A DNA stretch of 64,000 bases from Liberiplasma sp046541015 (lineage in GTDB: Bacteria; Bacillota_I; Bacilli_A; Izemoplasmatales; Izemoplasmataceae): NCBI GenBank assembly GCA_046541015.1, contig JBKHEA010000002.1, positions 115,091-179,090 on the forward strand, written 5' to 3'. This document shows, piece by piece, positions 53,690-62,889 of the stretch. The first letter of the stretch is position 1. Each line of letters opens with the position of its first letter. The translations under genes and the position numbers were made by a program. Under the pieces are notes generated by a model that saw nothing but the letters and a program-made list of their open reading frames with translations, did no database searches and had not been told where the DNA came from.

Positions 53690-54214
53690 ATGAAACAAGA
53701 AGAAAGTAATATCGTTAAGCGTTTAGTTTTAATTGGAATTCTTACAGCCTTAGCTAGTATTATCAAAGTTTTCTTTCAAACAACCACTACTCCAGGGTTT
53801 AGAGTAACCTTTTACGAATTGCCCATTATTATTGCAGGAGGATTATTTGGCCCACTAATGGGGGCAATATCAGGACTTGTTACGGATATTGTTTATTTAG
53901 TTACTTTTGGTTATACAATTAGTTTAATGACTTTATCTAGTATTCTTTGGGGTATCATTGCCGGACTTGTGATTTATAAGAAACACTGGTCAATGAAACG
54001 ACTAATAATGGTTGTTTTAATTGGAAGTGTTTTAGAGTTTATGATTAATGGAACCCAGTTATTTATTTGGCAATATACAGGTGATATCTTGCAAGATTTA
54101 CGTGTATTTTTACCCCAACAGCCAATTAGACTTATAATTTTAGTCTTAAAGTGGCCAATTCAAATCATTTTGATTAAAATTGTTTATGAACGTGTTATTC
54201 AAACTGTATATTAA
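53690..54214 (+). CDS. folT: Folate ECF transporter S component
   Basis: FolT is the substrate-binding membrane subunit of an energy-coupling-factor transporter for folates. The 174-aa protein has five or six hydrophobic helices, with the S-component pattern LVLIGILTALASIIKVF, RVTFYELPIIIAGGLFGPLMGAISG and DIVYLV. The THF riboswitch directly upstream identifies the substrate with more confidence than the protein alone. The ECF ATPases are not in the window. Confidence 0.9.
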   Translation: MKQEESNIVKRLVLIGILTALASIIKVFFQTTTTPGFRVTFYELPIIIAGGLFGPLMGAISGLVTDIVYLVTFGYTISLMTLSSILWGIIAGLVIYKKHWSMKRLIMVVLIGSVLEFMINGTQLFIWQYTGDILQDLRVFLPQQPIRLIILVLKWPIQIILIKIVYERVIQTVY

Positions 54215-54241
54215 AAAAAGCGCTTAATGAAGCGCTTTTTT
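54213..54241. terminator. Bidirectional terminator between folT and the flavoprotein
   Basis: AAGCGCTT (54218-54225) and AAGCGCTT (54230-54237) pair around AATG with A and T runs on both sides, serving both converging genes. Confidence 0.88.
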
Positions 54242-54778
54242 AATGGTTTCTTGAAATGATTTTATGGTTGATTCTTCAGTGTTTAAAGGATTAACTTGAT
54301 CGGTATTACCTAGAAGTAATGTAAATGTGTTCTTAACACTAAATAGTTTTTCTAAAATTCTAATAGTGAGCTTTAATCCGTCAAACATGCTTGTGTCATC
54401 TGAGGCACAAGTACTAATTACGATAAGGTTATCAATGGCTATATCATGCGTGTTATGAGTAAATTTACGTTCAAAAAGAGATTGAAATCTGTTGATAATT
54501 TTTAATAGTTGATCAGTCATTGCGCCAAAATAAATCGGTGTCGTTAAGATTAACGTGTTAGCTATCTTTAAATCCTCGATGATCTTTGTGTGATCATCAT
54601 TAAACTTGCATCCTAACTTATAATGACAAACTTTACAATCATCGCAACTATTGACATTAACTTGATAACTATCATAACGTTTTATATCATAAGATTTAAG
54701 AACTTCTTTTGCAACGCCCATGGTAAACCCATTTAAATTTGGAGAACCATTAATCCATATAGATTTAGAACTCAACAA
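54224..54778 (-). CDS. Flavodoxin-fold NAD(P)H/iron-sulfur flavoprotein-like oxidoreductase
   Basis: The 184-aa protein begins with the FMN phosphate loop INGSPNLNGFT and has the flavin strand TPIYFGAMTDQLLK typical of the NADPH-dependent FMN reductase/iron-sulfur flavoprotein group. A cysteine cluster CDDCKVCHYKLGC (residues about 45-57) resembles the compact C-x2-C-x2-C site of archaeal and clostridial iron-sulfur flavoproteins. It may pass electrons from ferredoxin. Its start overlaps the upstream GH13 gene by 14 bases, so the two are cotranscribed. Confidence 0.82.
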   Translation of the reverse strand: MLSSKSIWINGSPNLNGFTMGVAKEVLKSYDIKRYDSYQVNVNSCDDCKVCHYKLGCKFNDDHTKIIEDLKIANTLILTTPIYFGAMTDQLLKIINRFQSLFERKFTHNTHDIAIDNLIVISTCASDDTSMFDGLKLTIRILEKLFSVKNTFTLLLGNTDQVNPLNTEESTIKSFQETIKKALH

Positions 54779-56828
54779 TTTTTACTTCTCCAGCCCCTAA
54801 ATGTAAATCAAGTCCATGTGTGCCATCAAATTGGGTAAACGTTCGTGGTCCTTCATGGGTCGAAAAGAGTAGTGAACCAATGGTTTCTTGGTTATTTGAA
54901 GCATTTCTTATAGTTTCAATATTTGGTTTTAAATAGTATTCTTGATAAGGATTTAAATTTGCAAGTACAAGCAATACATTTTGTTTATTATTTTTGTTTT
55001 TATTAATAAATGCAAAACCAATAAACAGTTTATTTGAATCATCAATTGAATAACTTTTAGAAGCATTGGTAATCGCCTTTAGATATTTTTTTCTAATAGG
55101 TTTTATGTAGTCTAATATGTCGGGTAAAACCCAACGAGATTCCTTAGTATAGTGAAATTGATAACGGTCAAATAAGGCGAGTTTTCCATAATACGGATCG
55201 TTTTCATCTAAACGGTAAAGGTCATCAATTGTACAATCTAAACCTGTATTCATTGGTTGTCTTTCAAAGACTTCTTGGCCACTATTGATGAAAGGAACAC
55301 CATTTGGCATAAACATGTTTAAAATAGTCGTGGTAATGGATAGTGTTTCATGTCCTTCTCGTGCTGCAATACGTGGTGTATCATGTGTTTCTGTACATGC
55401 AAAAACTGGTGCTTTTAAGAATTTAGACTGATGATAAAATTCATGTGCTTTTCCTTGCCAAATTCTTGGAACCATGATGAAACCATTCCCAATGATCATG
55501 TTGTAGCCAACTTTTTTTGCGATTTCTGCGTTTTTAGGTTGTAACTCTTCTGCAATAAAAGCAAAATCAGGATCAATCGCACGGGCTTTATTGAAAATCA
55601 TCTGGATGAGTTTTGCAGGAAGTGCATGACCCATATCAATTCGAGCACCATCGATTCCAAAACGGTTTTGATAACTAGGAACAATATCGGATAGTTTTTC
55701 CCACAAATCTAAGTTTGGTTTTTTACCGTGATACATATTAGACTTGATGGTATCAAATAAGATATAAGGCGCAGTGTTTTTATTCTCTAAAAATTCTACA
55801 GTTTCAGCTGGATGGTCTAGATACATTCTAAAGAAAGTTATATCTGTCCATGGGGGTTGAGTATCATTAATGTGATCGCTAAAGGCAGGAGCGATTTTTA
55901 AATCATAATATTTTTCAATGGCATCGATAATATTTTTATGTTTTCTAACCTTTTTCCAAAGTTCAGGATCTAAAGTTTTTGGATCAAATGAAAACATATT
56001 GATATGGCGTTTAACATCATCACTTTGATAGACTTTAGGCATTAAATCCAGTGTAGGGGTTACAGTATTTTCTATCCCTTTAACATAAGGGACTTTATAG
56101 TGATTAAATTCACTAGCTTTAATCCAATAAAACCAATCAGGGTGATCTTTGATCAAATCATTCTCAACTGCATTTGTACGAGGAATAATATCAATCATAA
56201 CACGCATATTTAAGAGATGACAGGCTTCAACAAATGCTTGAAATTCTTCATCTAAAGTCATTTCATCTTGAGTTAAGCTATCTTTTAAGTTTGGATCAAG
56301 TTCATTAAAGTTAGAAACACCATAAGGACTTCCTAAATCCCCTTTTTTATCTTTCAAACTAAATTTAGAAATAGGCAACATGTAAATCGTATTAACGCCC
56401 ATCTTATTTAATAGTGGTAATAGTGCTAGCATTTTTACAAATGATCCAGTTTCACGCATATGATAAATATTATCATCTTCTAAGCGACCGCTTCTGTCGT
56501 GATCCCAAGCACTTGAAGTACGAATCATGGTACTATACATTACACTTTCTTTTACCCAATCACCCCCGCGTGGTTTACTTTTTTTAGCAAGGGATAAAGA
56601 TACGGTTGGGTCAAATGAACTTTTATGTTTTAAAAGTAGTACATGGTCAATAATATAGGTATAAAAATCATAAGGATTAACCATCAGTTCGTGATTTAAT
56701 GTTTTAATCATTTTACTTTCTGGATAATCAAAACAATTCCATAAATCAGGAACTGTATAATTAAGACCATGACTTGGTTTTAAGGTTTTTAATACATGAC
56801 TTAATTTTTCAAGTTTCAATGCGTGCAT
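54765..56828 (-). CDS. GH13 alpha-amylase family glycoside hydrolase
   Basis: The 687-aa protein has the GH13 catalytic motifs in order: nucleophile D in FGIDGARIDMGHA, acid/base E in FIAEELQ, and the transition-state D in TETHDTPRIA. A long N-terminal extension (about 110 residues) and a C-terminal beta domain flank the barrel. No signal peptide is present, so it acts inside the cell, likely on glycogen or maltodextrins. No debranching enzyme is found with the glg operon, and this gene might fill that need, but specificity cannot be read from the motifs. Start ATG 56828 follows GAGAGGAG. Confidence 0.85.
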   Translation of the reverse strand: MHALKLEKLSHVLKTLKPSHGLNYTVPDLWNCFDYPESKMIKTLNHELMVNPYDFYTYIIDHVLLLKHKSSFDPTVSLSLAKKSKPRGGDWVKESVMYSTMIRTSSAWDHDRSGRLEDDNIYHMRETGSFVKMLALLPLLNKMGVNTIYMLPISKFSLKDKKGDLGSPYGVSNFNELDPNLKDSLTQDEMTLDEEFQAFVEACHLLNMRVMIDIIPRTNAVENDLIKDHPDWFYWIKASEFNHYKVPYVKGIENTVTPTLDLMPKVYQSDDVKRHINMFSFDPKTLDPELWKKVRKHKNIIDAIEKYYDLKIAPAFSDHINDTQPPWTDITFFRMYLDHPAETVEFLENKNTAPYILFDTIKSNMYHGKKPNLDLWEKLSDIVPSYQNRFGIDGARIDMGHALPAKLIQMIFNKARAIDPDFAFIAEELQPKNAEIAKKVGYNMIIGNGFIMVPRIWQGKAHEFYHQSKFLKAPVFACTETHDTPRIAAREGHETLSITTTILNMFMPNGVPFINSGQEVFERQPMNTGLDCTIDDLYRLDENDPYYGKLALFDRYQFHYTKESRWVLPDILDYIKPIRKKYLKAITNASKSYSIDDSNKLFIGFAFINKNKNNKQNVLLVLANLNPYQEYYLKPNIETIRNASNNQETIGSLLFSTHEGPRTFTQFDGTHGLDLHLGAGEVKIVEF

Positions 56829-56895
56829 AAAAAAACACTCCTCTCATGGACTATTATACATGAACGTAGTCGTATTTAGAACGAAAAAGTAAAAC

Positions 56896-56910
56896 AAGTA
56901 AACGCTTACC
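56896..56910. promoter_or_regulatory. Cre-like palindrome between the GH13 gene and gpmI
   Basis: AAGTAAACGCTTACC matches 13 of 15 positions of the cre consensus and lies in the divergent intergenic region, where it could control either gene. Confidence 0.35.
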
Positions 56911-56973
56911 GAGAAGCCTTTTTAGTTTTAAAACCGCTCATTTCTTGTTATAATTTTATTTGAGGTGAGGTTA

Positions 56974-58491
56974 ATGAAAAAACCTGTAGTTTTAATTATT
57001 ATGGATGGTTTGGGACTTGCAGAGGCATCAAGCGGAAATGCTGTGACTTTAGCAAAAAAACCAGTCTTAGACCGATTATTCAAAACGTATCCGAACAAAA
57101 CATTAAAAGCTAGTGGTATGAATGTTGGATTACCAGAAGGTCAAATGGGAAACAGTGAGGTTGGTCATTTGAATATTGGTGGTGGTCGTATTGTATACCA
57201 GTCTTTAACACGTATTCATAAAGCCATTAGTGATGGGTCATTTTTTGAAAATGAAGCCTATTTAAAAGCCATGAATCATGTTAAAAAAGAAGGGTCTAGT
57301 TTACACGTAATGGGTCTACTTAGTGATGGCGGTGTCCATTCACATATTAGCCATTTTAAAGCGATGTTAGAACTTGCGAAAAAAGAAAATGTTGAAAAAG
57401 TCTATGTTCATGCCTTTTTAGATGGTCGAGATGTACCACCCCAATCAGCTATTACCTATACAGATGAGTTAGAAGCGACAATGAAAGCACTTGATTATGG
57501 AACTTTATCAAGTGTACATGGACGTTATTATGCGATGGATCGCGATAAAAACTTTAATCGTACGAAATTAGCTTATGATGTTTTAGTCCATGGTAAAGGT
57601 AAAGTTTTCCCAAGCGCAAAAGAAGGAATTGAATCAAGTTATGAAGATGGAGTGGTTGATGAATTTGTCATTCCATTTATGGTAAATCAAGAAGCAACTA
57701 TTAAAGATAGTGATGCGGTTATTTTTATGAATTTTAGACCAGACCGCGCTATTCAGTTATCAACTGTACTTACTAATCCAAACTTAGCGCCATTTGATGG
57801 CGCGAAAACGCTTAAAAATTTACACTTCGTTTCTACCATGCACTATTCAGAAAATGTAAAAGGCTCAATTGCTTTTGACTTACAAACACTTGATAATATG
57901 TATGGCGAAGTGGTTAGTAATGCTGGTCTTAAACAACTCCGTATTGCTGAAACAGAAAAATATGCTCATGTAACTTTCTTCTTTGATGGTGGTGAAGACA
58001 AAGAAATTGAAGGTTCTACGCGTGTTTTGGTTAATTCACCAAAAGTTGCAACTTATGATTTAAAACCAGAGATGAGTGCTTATGAAGTTACTGATAAAGT
58101 CTTAGAAGAATTAGATAAAAAGATTCACGATACCGTGATATTAAACTATGCAAATTGTGATATGGTCGGACATACTGGGGTGATTAGTGCAGCGGTTAAA
58201 GCTGTTGAAACGGTTGATGAGTGTGTTGGAAAAGTTGTTGAAAAAACCTTGGCATTAGGTGGTGTTGCCTTGCTTACTGCTGATCATGGGAATGCTGAAA
58301 AAATGCTTGATGAAACAGGTGGCATTCACACTGCCCACACAACTAGTTTAGTCCCTATTATTATTACTGATGAAACCATTGAGATTAGAGATGATGGTAT
58401 TTTAGGAGACTTAGCACCTACAATGCTTGAATACTTAAATCTTAAGCAACCAAAAGAAATGACAGGAAAATCACTTATAATAAAAAAATAA
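56974..58491 (+). CDS. gpmI: 2,3-bisphosphoglycerate-independent phosphoglycerate mutase
   Basis: The enzyme interconverts 3- and 2-phosphoglycerate using two Mn ions. The 505-aa alkaline-phosphatase-superfamily protein has the metal ligand D11 (IIMDGLG), the phosphoserine S61 in MGNSEVGHLN, HAFLDGRDVPP and TADHGNAEKM. The ATG at 56974 follows GAGGTGAGG. A TATAAT lies at 56949-56954. Enolase, the next glycolytic step, follows 92 bases later. Confidence 0.97.
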   Translation: MKKPVVLIIMDGLGLAEASSGNAVTLAKKPVLDRLFKTYPNKTLKASGMNVGLPEGQMGNSEVGHLNIGGGRIVYQSLTRIHKAISDGSFFENEAYLKAMNHVKKEGSSLHVMGLLSDGGVHSHISHFKAMLELAKKENVEKVYVHAFLDGRDVPPQSAITYTDELEATMKALDYGTLSSVHGRYYAMDRDKNFNRTKLAYDVLVHGKGKVFPSAKEGIESSYEDGVVDEFVIPFMVNQEATIKDSDAVIFMNFRPDRAIQLSTVLTNPNLAPFDGAKTLKNLHFVSTMHYSENVKGSIAFDLQTLDNMYGEVVSNAGLKQLRIAETEKYAHVTFFFDGGEDKEIEGSTRVLVNSPKVATYDLKPEMSAYEVTDKVLEELDKKIHDTVILNYANCDMVGHTGVISAAVKAVETVDECVGKVVEKTLALGGVALLTADHGNAEKMLDETGGIHTAHTTSLVPIIITDETIEIRDDGILGDLAPTMLEYLNLKQPKEMTGKSLIIKK

Positions 58492-58583
58492 AAGTGTTTT
58501 CATCGTCTTACTTTGATTGTAATTTAATCATTAACTCGCTATAATTAACTTGAAGAAACCATTATAAAGGAGAGTTTTAAATT

Positions 58584-59876
58584 ATGCCATTTATTAGCGA
58601 TATTTATGCTAGAGAAGTATTAGACTCACGTGGAAATCCTACGATTGAAGTTGAAGTCTATACAGAATCAGGTGCCTTTGGACGTGCTTTAGTCCCAAGT
58701 GGTGCATCAACAGGTGAACACGAAGCCATTGAACTACGCGATGGTGATAAATCACGTTACTTAGGTAAAGGTGTTTTAAAAGCTGTGGATAATGTTAATG
58801 ACGTTATTGCCCCTGCATTAATTGGGATGGATGTAACCCAACAAGTTTTAATTGACCAAACTATGCTTGAACTTGACGGAACCAAAAATAAAGGTAATTT
58901 AGGTGCAAACGCAATTTTAGGTGTCTCTATGGCTGTTGCACGTGCAGCGGCTGAATATGTTGGATTACCACTTTATTTATACTTAGGTGGATTCAACGCA
59001 AAAGAACTCCCAACACCAATGATGAACATTATTAATGGGGGATCACATGCTGATAATAATGTTGACTTCCAAGAGTTCATGATTATGCCAGTTGGCGCTA
59101 AAACTTTTAAAGAAGCATTACGTACAGGTGCAGAAGTATTCCATGCCTTAAAAAAAGTATTATCTAAAAAAGGATACAACACCGCAGTTGGTGATGAAGG
59201 TGGATTTGCACCAGACCTTAAATCTAATGAAGAAGCACTAGAAGTTATCATCGAATCAATAAAAAATGCCGGATATAAACCAGGGGAAGATGTCTTACTT
59301 GCTATGGACGTTGCCTCAAGTGAGTTTTATAATAAAGATAAAGGCGTTTATGTCCTTGCTGGTGAAGGTGGCAAAGAATTAACTGCCGCTCAACTTGTTG
59401 ATTTCTATGCTGACTTAGTCGACAAATACCCAATTGTATCAATCGAAGATGGACTTGATGAAAACGACTGGGACGGATGGAAAGTACTTACAGAAAAACT
59501 TGGTAAAAAAGTTCAATTAGTTGGTGATGATTTATTTGTTACAAACACTGAGCGTTTATCAAAAGGGATTGACGAAGGAATTGGAAACAGTATCTTAATC
59601 AAAGTCAACCAAATAGGAACTTTAACTGAAACTTTCGAAGCCATTGAAATGGCAAAACGTGCAGGATATACTGCTGTTATCTCTCATAGAAGTGGTGAGA
59701 CAGAAGATTCTACCATCGCAGATATCGCGGTTGCAACTAACGCAGGTCAAATTAAAACAGGATCACTTTCAAGAACTGATCGCATCGCAAAATACAATCA
59801 ATTACTCCGTATTGAAGATGAACTTGGACAAACTGCGAAATACAATGGAAAGAAATCCTTCTATAATTTAAAATAA
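58584..59876 (+). CDS. eno: Enolase
   Basis: Enolase converts 2-phosphoglycerate to PEP. The 430-aa protein has the standard signatures ARExLDSRGNPT-type N-terminus (REVLDSRGNPTIEVEV), GASTGEHEA, GDEGGFAPDL and SHRSGETEDSTIADIAVATN. The ATG follows AAAGGAGAG. A TATAAT at 58540-58545 suggests a separate promoter. A terminator follows. Confidence 0.99.
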   Translation: MPFISDIYAREVLDSRGNPTIEVEVYTESGAFGRALVPSGASTGEHEAIELRDGDKSRYLGKGVLKAVDNVNDVIAPALIGMDVTQQVLIDQTMLELDGTKNKGNLGANAILGVSMAVARAAAEYVGLPLYLYLGGFNAKELPTPMMNIINGGSHADNNVDFQEFMIMPVGAKTFKEALRTGAEVFHALKKVLSKKGYNTAVGDEGGFAPDLKSNEEALEVIIESIKNAGYKPGEDVLLAMDVASSEFYNKDKGVYVLAGEGGKELTAAQLVDFYADLVDKYPIVSIEDGLDENDWDGWKVLTEKLGKKVQLVGDDLFVTNTERLSKGIDEGIGNSILIKVNQIGTLTETFEAIEMAKRAGYTAVISHRSGETEDSTIADIAVATNAGQIKTGSLSRTDRIAKYNQLLRIEDELGQTAKYNGKKSFYNLK

Positions 59877-59881
59877 CACTT

Positions 59882-59909
59882 AAAGAGCTCAACTCGAGCT
59901 CTTTTTTTC
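59882..59909 (+). terminator. Terminator after eno
   Basis: AAAGAGCTC pairs with GAGCTCTTT across AACTC, followed by T7. Confidence 0.93.
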
Positions 59910-59930
59910 TTAATATTCTTTTCTTTTAAC

Positions 59931-60018
59931 TTGATTTTAAGCCCTCAAACCTCTATAATACTTATGATAAGATTTAATCTTAAAACTAGTTGATAAAACC
60001 CTACATAAGTGGTATTAT
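59931..60018 (+). promoter_or_regulatory. Two tandem promoters upstream of secG
   Basis: The first is TTGATT (59931-59936) with TATAAT (59954-59959), the second TTGATA (59990-59995) with TATTAT (60013-60018). Both have 17-base spacers. Confidence 0.65.
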
Positions 60019-60056
60019 ATTCAGTAGCAAACATTGTTTAGTAAGGAGGAATATCC

Positions 60057-60281
60057 ATGTTAGGATTTGCAGATATTGTATTAATCATTGTTGCAGTATT
60101 CTTAATAACCCTTGTCGTTGTTCAAAGCTCAAAAGATGACATCCAAAGTGCATTTTCTGGAGAAAAATCAGAATTATTCGCTAACCAAAAAGAACGTGGT
60201 GTAGAACTTTTCTTAAGCCGTGCCACTTTAATCACATCAATTTTATTTATCGCGACTGCAATTTGGGCAATGGTATCTTAA
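60057..60281 (+). CDS. secG: Preprotein translocase subunit SecG
   Basis: SecG is the small accessory subunit of SecYEG. The 74-aa protein has two membrane helices (residues about 5-22 and 52-72) joined by a polar loop with the family pattern VVQSSKDDIQSAFSGEKSEL. The ATG follows AAGGAGG. secG followed by rnr and smpB is the common Firmicutes order. Confidence 0.94.
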   Translation: MLGFADIVLIIVAVFLITLVVVQSSKDDIQSAFSGEKSELFANQKERGVELFLSRATLITSILFIATAIWAMVS

Positions 60282-60310
60282 GAACACTTAAAGGAAGTGT
60301 TCTTTTTTTT
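60281..60310 (+). terminator. Terminator or attenuator between secG and rnr
   Basis: AGAACACTT pairs with AAGTGTTCT across AAAGG, followed by T8. It overlaps the secG stop codon and lies only 17 bases before the rnr ATG. No separate rnr promoter is seen, so rnr probably depends on readthrough. Confidence 0.85.
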
Positions 60311-60326
60311 CTCAAAAGGAGGGCCT

Positions 60327-62432
60327 ATGAAAGAGACAATTTTAGATTATTTAAAGAATCATCCTGATCAACGTGTATCGATTAAAGATTTAAGCTTAGC
60401 ACTTAATTTAACTTCAAGCGAAAACTATAAAGCACTCGCAAAAACGATGAATGAGTTAGAAGAAGAAGCTTTAATCATTGCGAATAGTAAAAACAAGTAT
60501 ACACTGATTGAAAATACCCCTTATGAGAAAGGGATTTTAGACGTTAAACAAAAAGGGTTTGGGTTTTTAAAAATAGATGATGGGTTTGATCAAGATGATA
60601 TTTATATCCCTAAACATAAACTTCATGGGGCAATGAATAAAGATCATGTTTTAGTCTACGTAGAAAAAAGTAAAAAAGGCTTAAAAAGTGAAGGCGAAGT
60701 GGTTAAGGTATTATCACGCCACACGACTTCAATCATAGGAACGGTTTTAAAAAGAGGAAACCGTTACTTCCTAATGAGCGATGATAAAAGCATAAAAGAT
60801 GAAATTATTATCCCTAATAAATACTTAAATAATGCAAAAGCTCACGACAAAGTTCAAGCTCGCATTGTTAATTATGCTTACAAAAATAAGATTGAAGTCG
60901 AAGTTATAACGGTTATTGGTAATATGAATCAACAGGGGGTTGATGTTTTAAGTAAAATCTTAAAATATAATATAGACCCTGCCTTTCCCATTGAAGTTAT
61001 AAATGAAGCTAGTCAGTATGATCATATTCCTTTAGAAGATCTACAAGACCGTGAAGATTATACTGATCATTTAATTATTACTATTGATGGCGAAACCGCA
61101 AAAGACTTTGATGATGCAGTTGAAGTGTATAAAATCGATGAAGATACCTATTATTTAGGCGTTCATATCGCTGATGTTTCTCATTATGTGAAAGAAAGTA
61201 CGCTACTTGATCAAGAAGCATTACAGCGTGGTACAAGTATTTATTTAGTAGATCGTGTAATCCCGATGTTACCAGAAAATCTTAGTAATAACCTTTGTTC
61301 ACTCATGCCTAATGTTAAACGCTTAGCTTTAAGTTGTGAAATGCATATAGATAAAAAAGGTTCGATTAAACATCATCGGATATTTAATAGCGTTATAGAA
61401 TCTAAAGCTAGGATGACTTATACAAAAGTAAATAAAATTTTAGAAGGCGATGTAGTATTAAGTAAAGATTATGATTTCTTAGTCCCAATGCTTAAGGAAA
61501 TGCATACGTTGTCAAAAATTCTACTGAAAAAACGTACCCTTGAAGGTAGTATTCAGTTTGAAACCAAAGAACCATTCATCACGCTAGATGAAAAAGGAAA
61601 AGCGATTGATGTTGGCGTAATCAAGCGTAAGGATAGTGAAAAACTCATAGAAGAATTTATGCTTATCGCTAATCAAGTCGTTGCAGCACATGTTAATTGG
61701 TTAGACCTTCCCTTTATTTACCGTATCCATGAAGAACCTAAAGAAGAAAAACTTGAAAAACTCCTTGCGATGGCAAATGCTCTTGGTTTTGATGTAAAAG
61801 CTAAAAATGAGATCTCTCATAAAGAACTTCAAAAACTCTTGCAAAAAGTCGAAAACACAGCCAGTGAACAAGGCATTAACTTAGTTATGCTAAGAAGCAT
61901 GCAAAAGGCAATCTATTCAAACCAAAATCTTGGACATTTCGGTCTAGCTTTTGAACATTACACGCATTTTACAAGTCCTATCAGACGTTATCCAGATTTA
62001 ATTGTCCATCGTTTGCTAAAAGCTTACTTAAACCCAAGTGATGCAATTTATAAACACCTTGATTTTCTATCTAACCAATTAAAAATGATTGCACAAAAAT
62101 CAAGCGATAATGAGCGCACAGCCGTTGAACTTGAACGTGAAGTTCTTGACATGAAGAAAGCCGAATATATGGCCAACTTCATTAACGAAACCTTTGAAGG
62201 CACCATTTCATCTGTGACCAACTTTGGGTTATATGTCTCTTTAGAAAATACGGTTGAAGGCTTGGTGCACATTAGTGAACTTGATGATGACTATTACATG
62301 TTTGATGAGGATGTTTTAATGCTTAAAGGGAAAGATACAAAAAAAACTTACAAAATTGGTGATACTGTTAAAGTGAAACTAACTGGGGTTAATATCTTTG
62401 ATGGAGAAATTGATTTTATACTGTCAAAATAG
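60327..62432 (+). CDS. rnr: Ribonuclease R
   Basis: RNase R is a 3'-5' exoribonuclease for structured RNA that also works with tmRNA in trans-translation. The 701-aa protein has an N-terminal helix-turn-helix domain, cold-shock domains (KGFGFLKIDDGFDQDDIYIP), the RNB catalytic core ITIDGETAKDFDDAVEV with its acidic metal ligands, HFTSPIRRYPDL and a C-terminal S1 domain (VTNFGLYVSLENTVEGLVHISEL in parts). The ATG at 60327 follows a strong AAGGAGGG, which rules out starts further upstream in the terminator. Confidence 0.96.
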   Translation: MKETILDYLKNHPDQRVSIKDLSLALNLTSSENYKALAKTMNELEEEALIIANSKNKYTLIENTPYEKGILDVKQKGFGFLKIDDGFDQDDIYIPKHKLHGAMNKDHVLVYVEKSKKGLKSEGEVVKVLSRHTTSIIGTVLKRGNRYFLMSDDKSIKDEIIIPNKYLNNAKAHDKVQARIVNYAYKNKIEVEVITVIGNMNQQGVDVLSKILKYNIDPAFPIEVINEASQYDHIPLEDLQDREDYTDHLIITIDGETAKDFDDAVEVYKIDEDTYYLGVHIADVSHYVKESTLLDQEALQRGTSIYLVDRVIPMLPENLSNNLCSLMPNVKRLALSCEMHIDKKGSIKHHRIFNSVIESKARMTYTKVNKILEGDVVLSKDYDFLVPMLKEMHTLSKILLKKRTLEGSIQFETKEPFITLDEKGKAIDVGVIKRKDSEKLIEEFMLIANQVVAAHVNWLDLPFIYRIHEEPKEEKLEKLLAMANALGFDVKAKNEISHKELQKLLQKVENTASEQGINLVMLRSMQKAIYSNQNLGHFGLAFEHYTHFTSPIRRYPDLIVHRLLKAYLNPSDAIYKHLDFLSNQLKMIAQKSSDNERTAVELEREVLDMKKAEYMANFINETFEGTISSVTNFGLYVSLENTVEGLVHISELDDDYYMFDEDVLMLKGKDTKKTYKIGDTVKVKLTGVNIFDGEIDFILSK

Positions 62433-62441
62433 AGGTGAATC

Positions 62442-62888
62442 ATGAAAATTATTGCCAACAATAAACAAGCATCGCACTTATACTTTTTAGAAGAAAAATT
62501 TGAAGCAGGTATCGTTTTAAAAGGAACAGAGATTAAAAGTGTTCGCGCAGGCAAAGTTGCAATCGCAGACAGTTATGTTCGTATTAAAAACCTAGAAGCT
62601 TATGTGATCAATATGCACATTGCTAAGTATGACCGCGGCAATCTTTTTAATCATGATGAAACCCGAGAAAGAAAACTCTTATTGCATAAAAAAGAAATCA
62701 TTAAATTAGCAAATAAAGTTCAAAAAGAAAATTATACCTTAATTCCTACAAAAGTCTATTTAAAAGAAGGCTTATGTAAAGTAGAATTCGCCCTTGCAAA
62801 AGGGAAAAAACTGTTTGATAAACGCCAAACCTTAAAAGATAAAGACATGAAGCGTCGTCTAGAAAAAGAACTGAATAGGAGAGATTAA
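62442..62888 (+). CDS. smpB: SsrA-binding protein SmpB
   Basis: SmpB binds tmRNA and brings it to stalled ribosomes. The 148-aa protein has the usual N-terminus ANNKQASHLYFLEEKFEAGI, then LKGTEIKSVRAGK, and ends with the basic tail KRQTLKDKDMKRRL. It lies 9 bases after rnr and about 760 bases from ssrA, its RNA partner. Confidence 0.98.
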   Translation: MKIIANNKQASHLYFLEEKFEAGIVLKGTEIKSVRAGKVAIADSYVRIKNLEAYVINMHIAKYDRGNLFNHDETRERKLLLHKKEIIKLANKVQKENYTLIPTKVYLKEGLCKVEFALAKGKKLFDKRQTLKDKDMKRRLEKELNRRD

Positions 62889-62889
62889 A

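Noticed and set aside
59644..59871. 75-codon plus-strand frame inside eno
   Set aside because: It is an out-of-frame shadow of the conserved enolase C-terminus.
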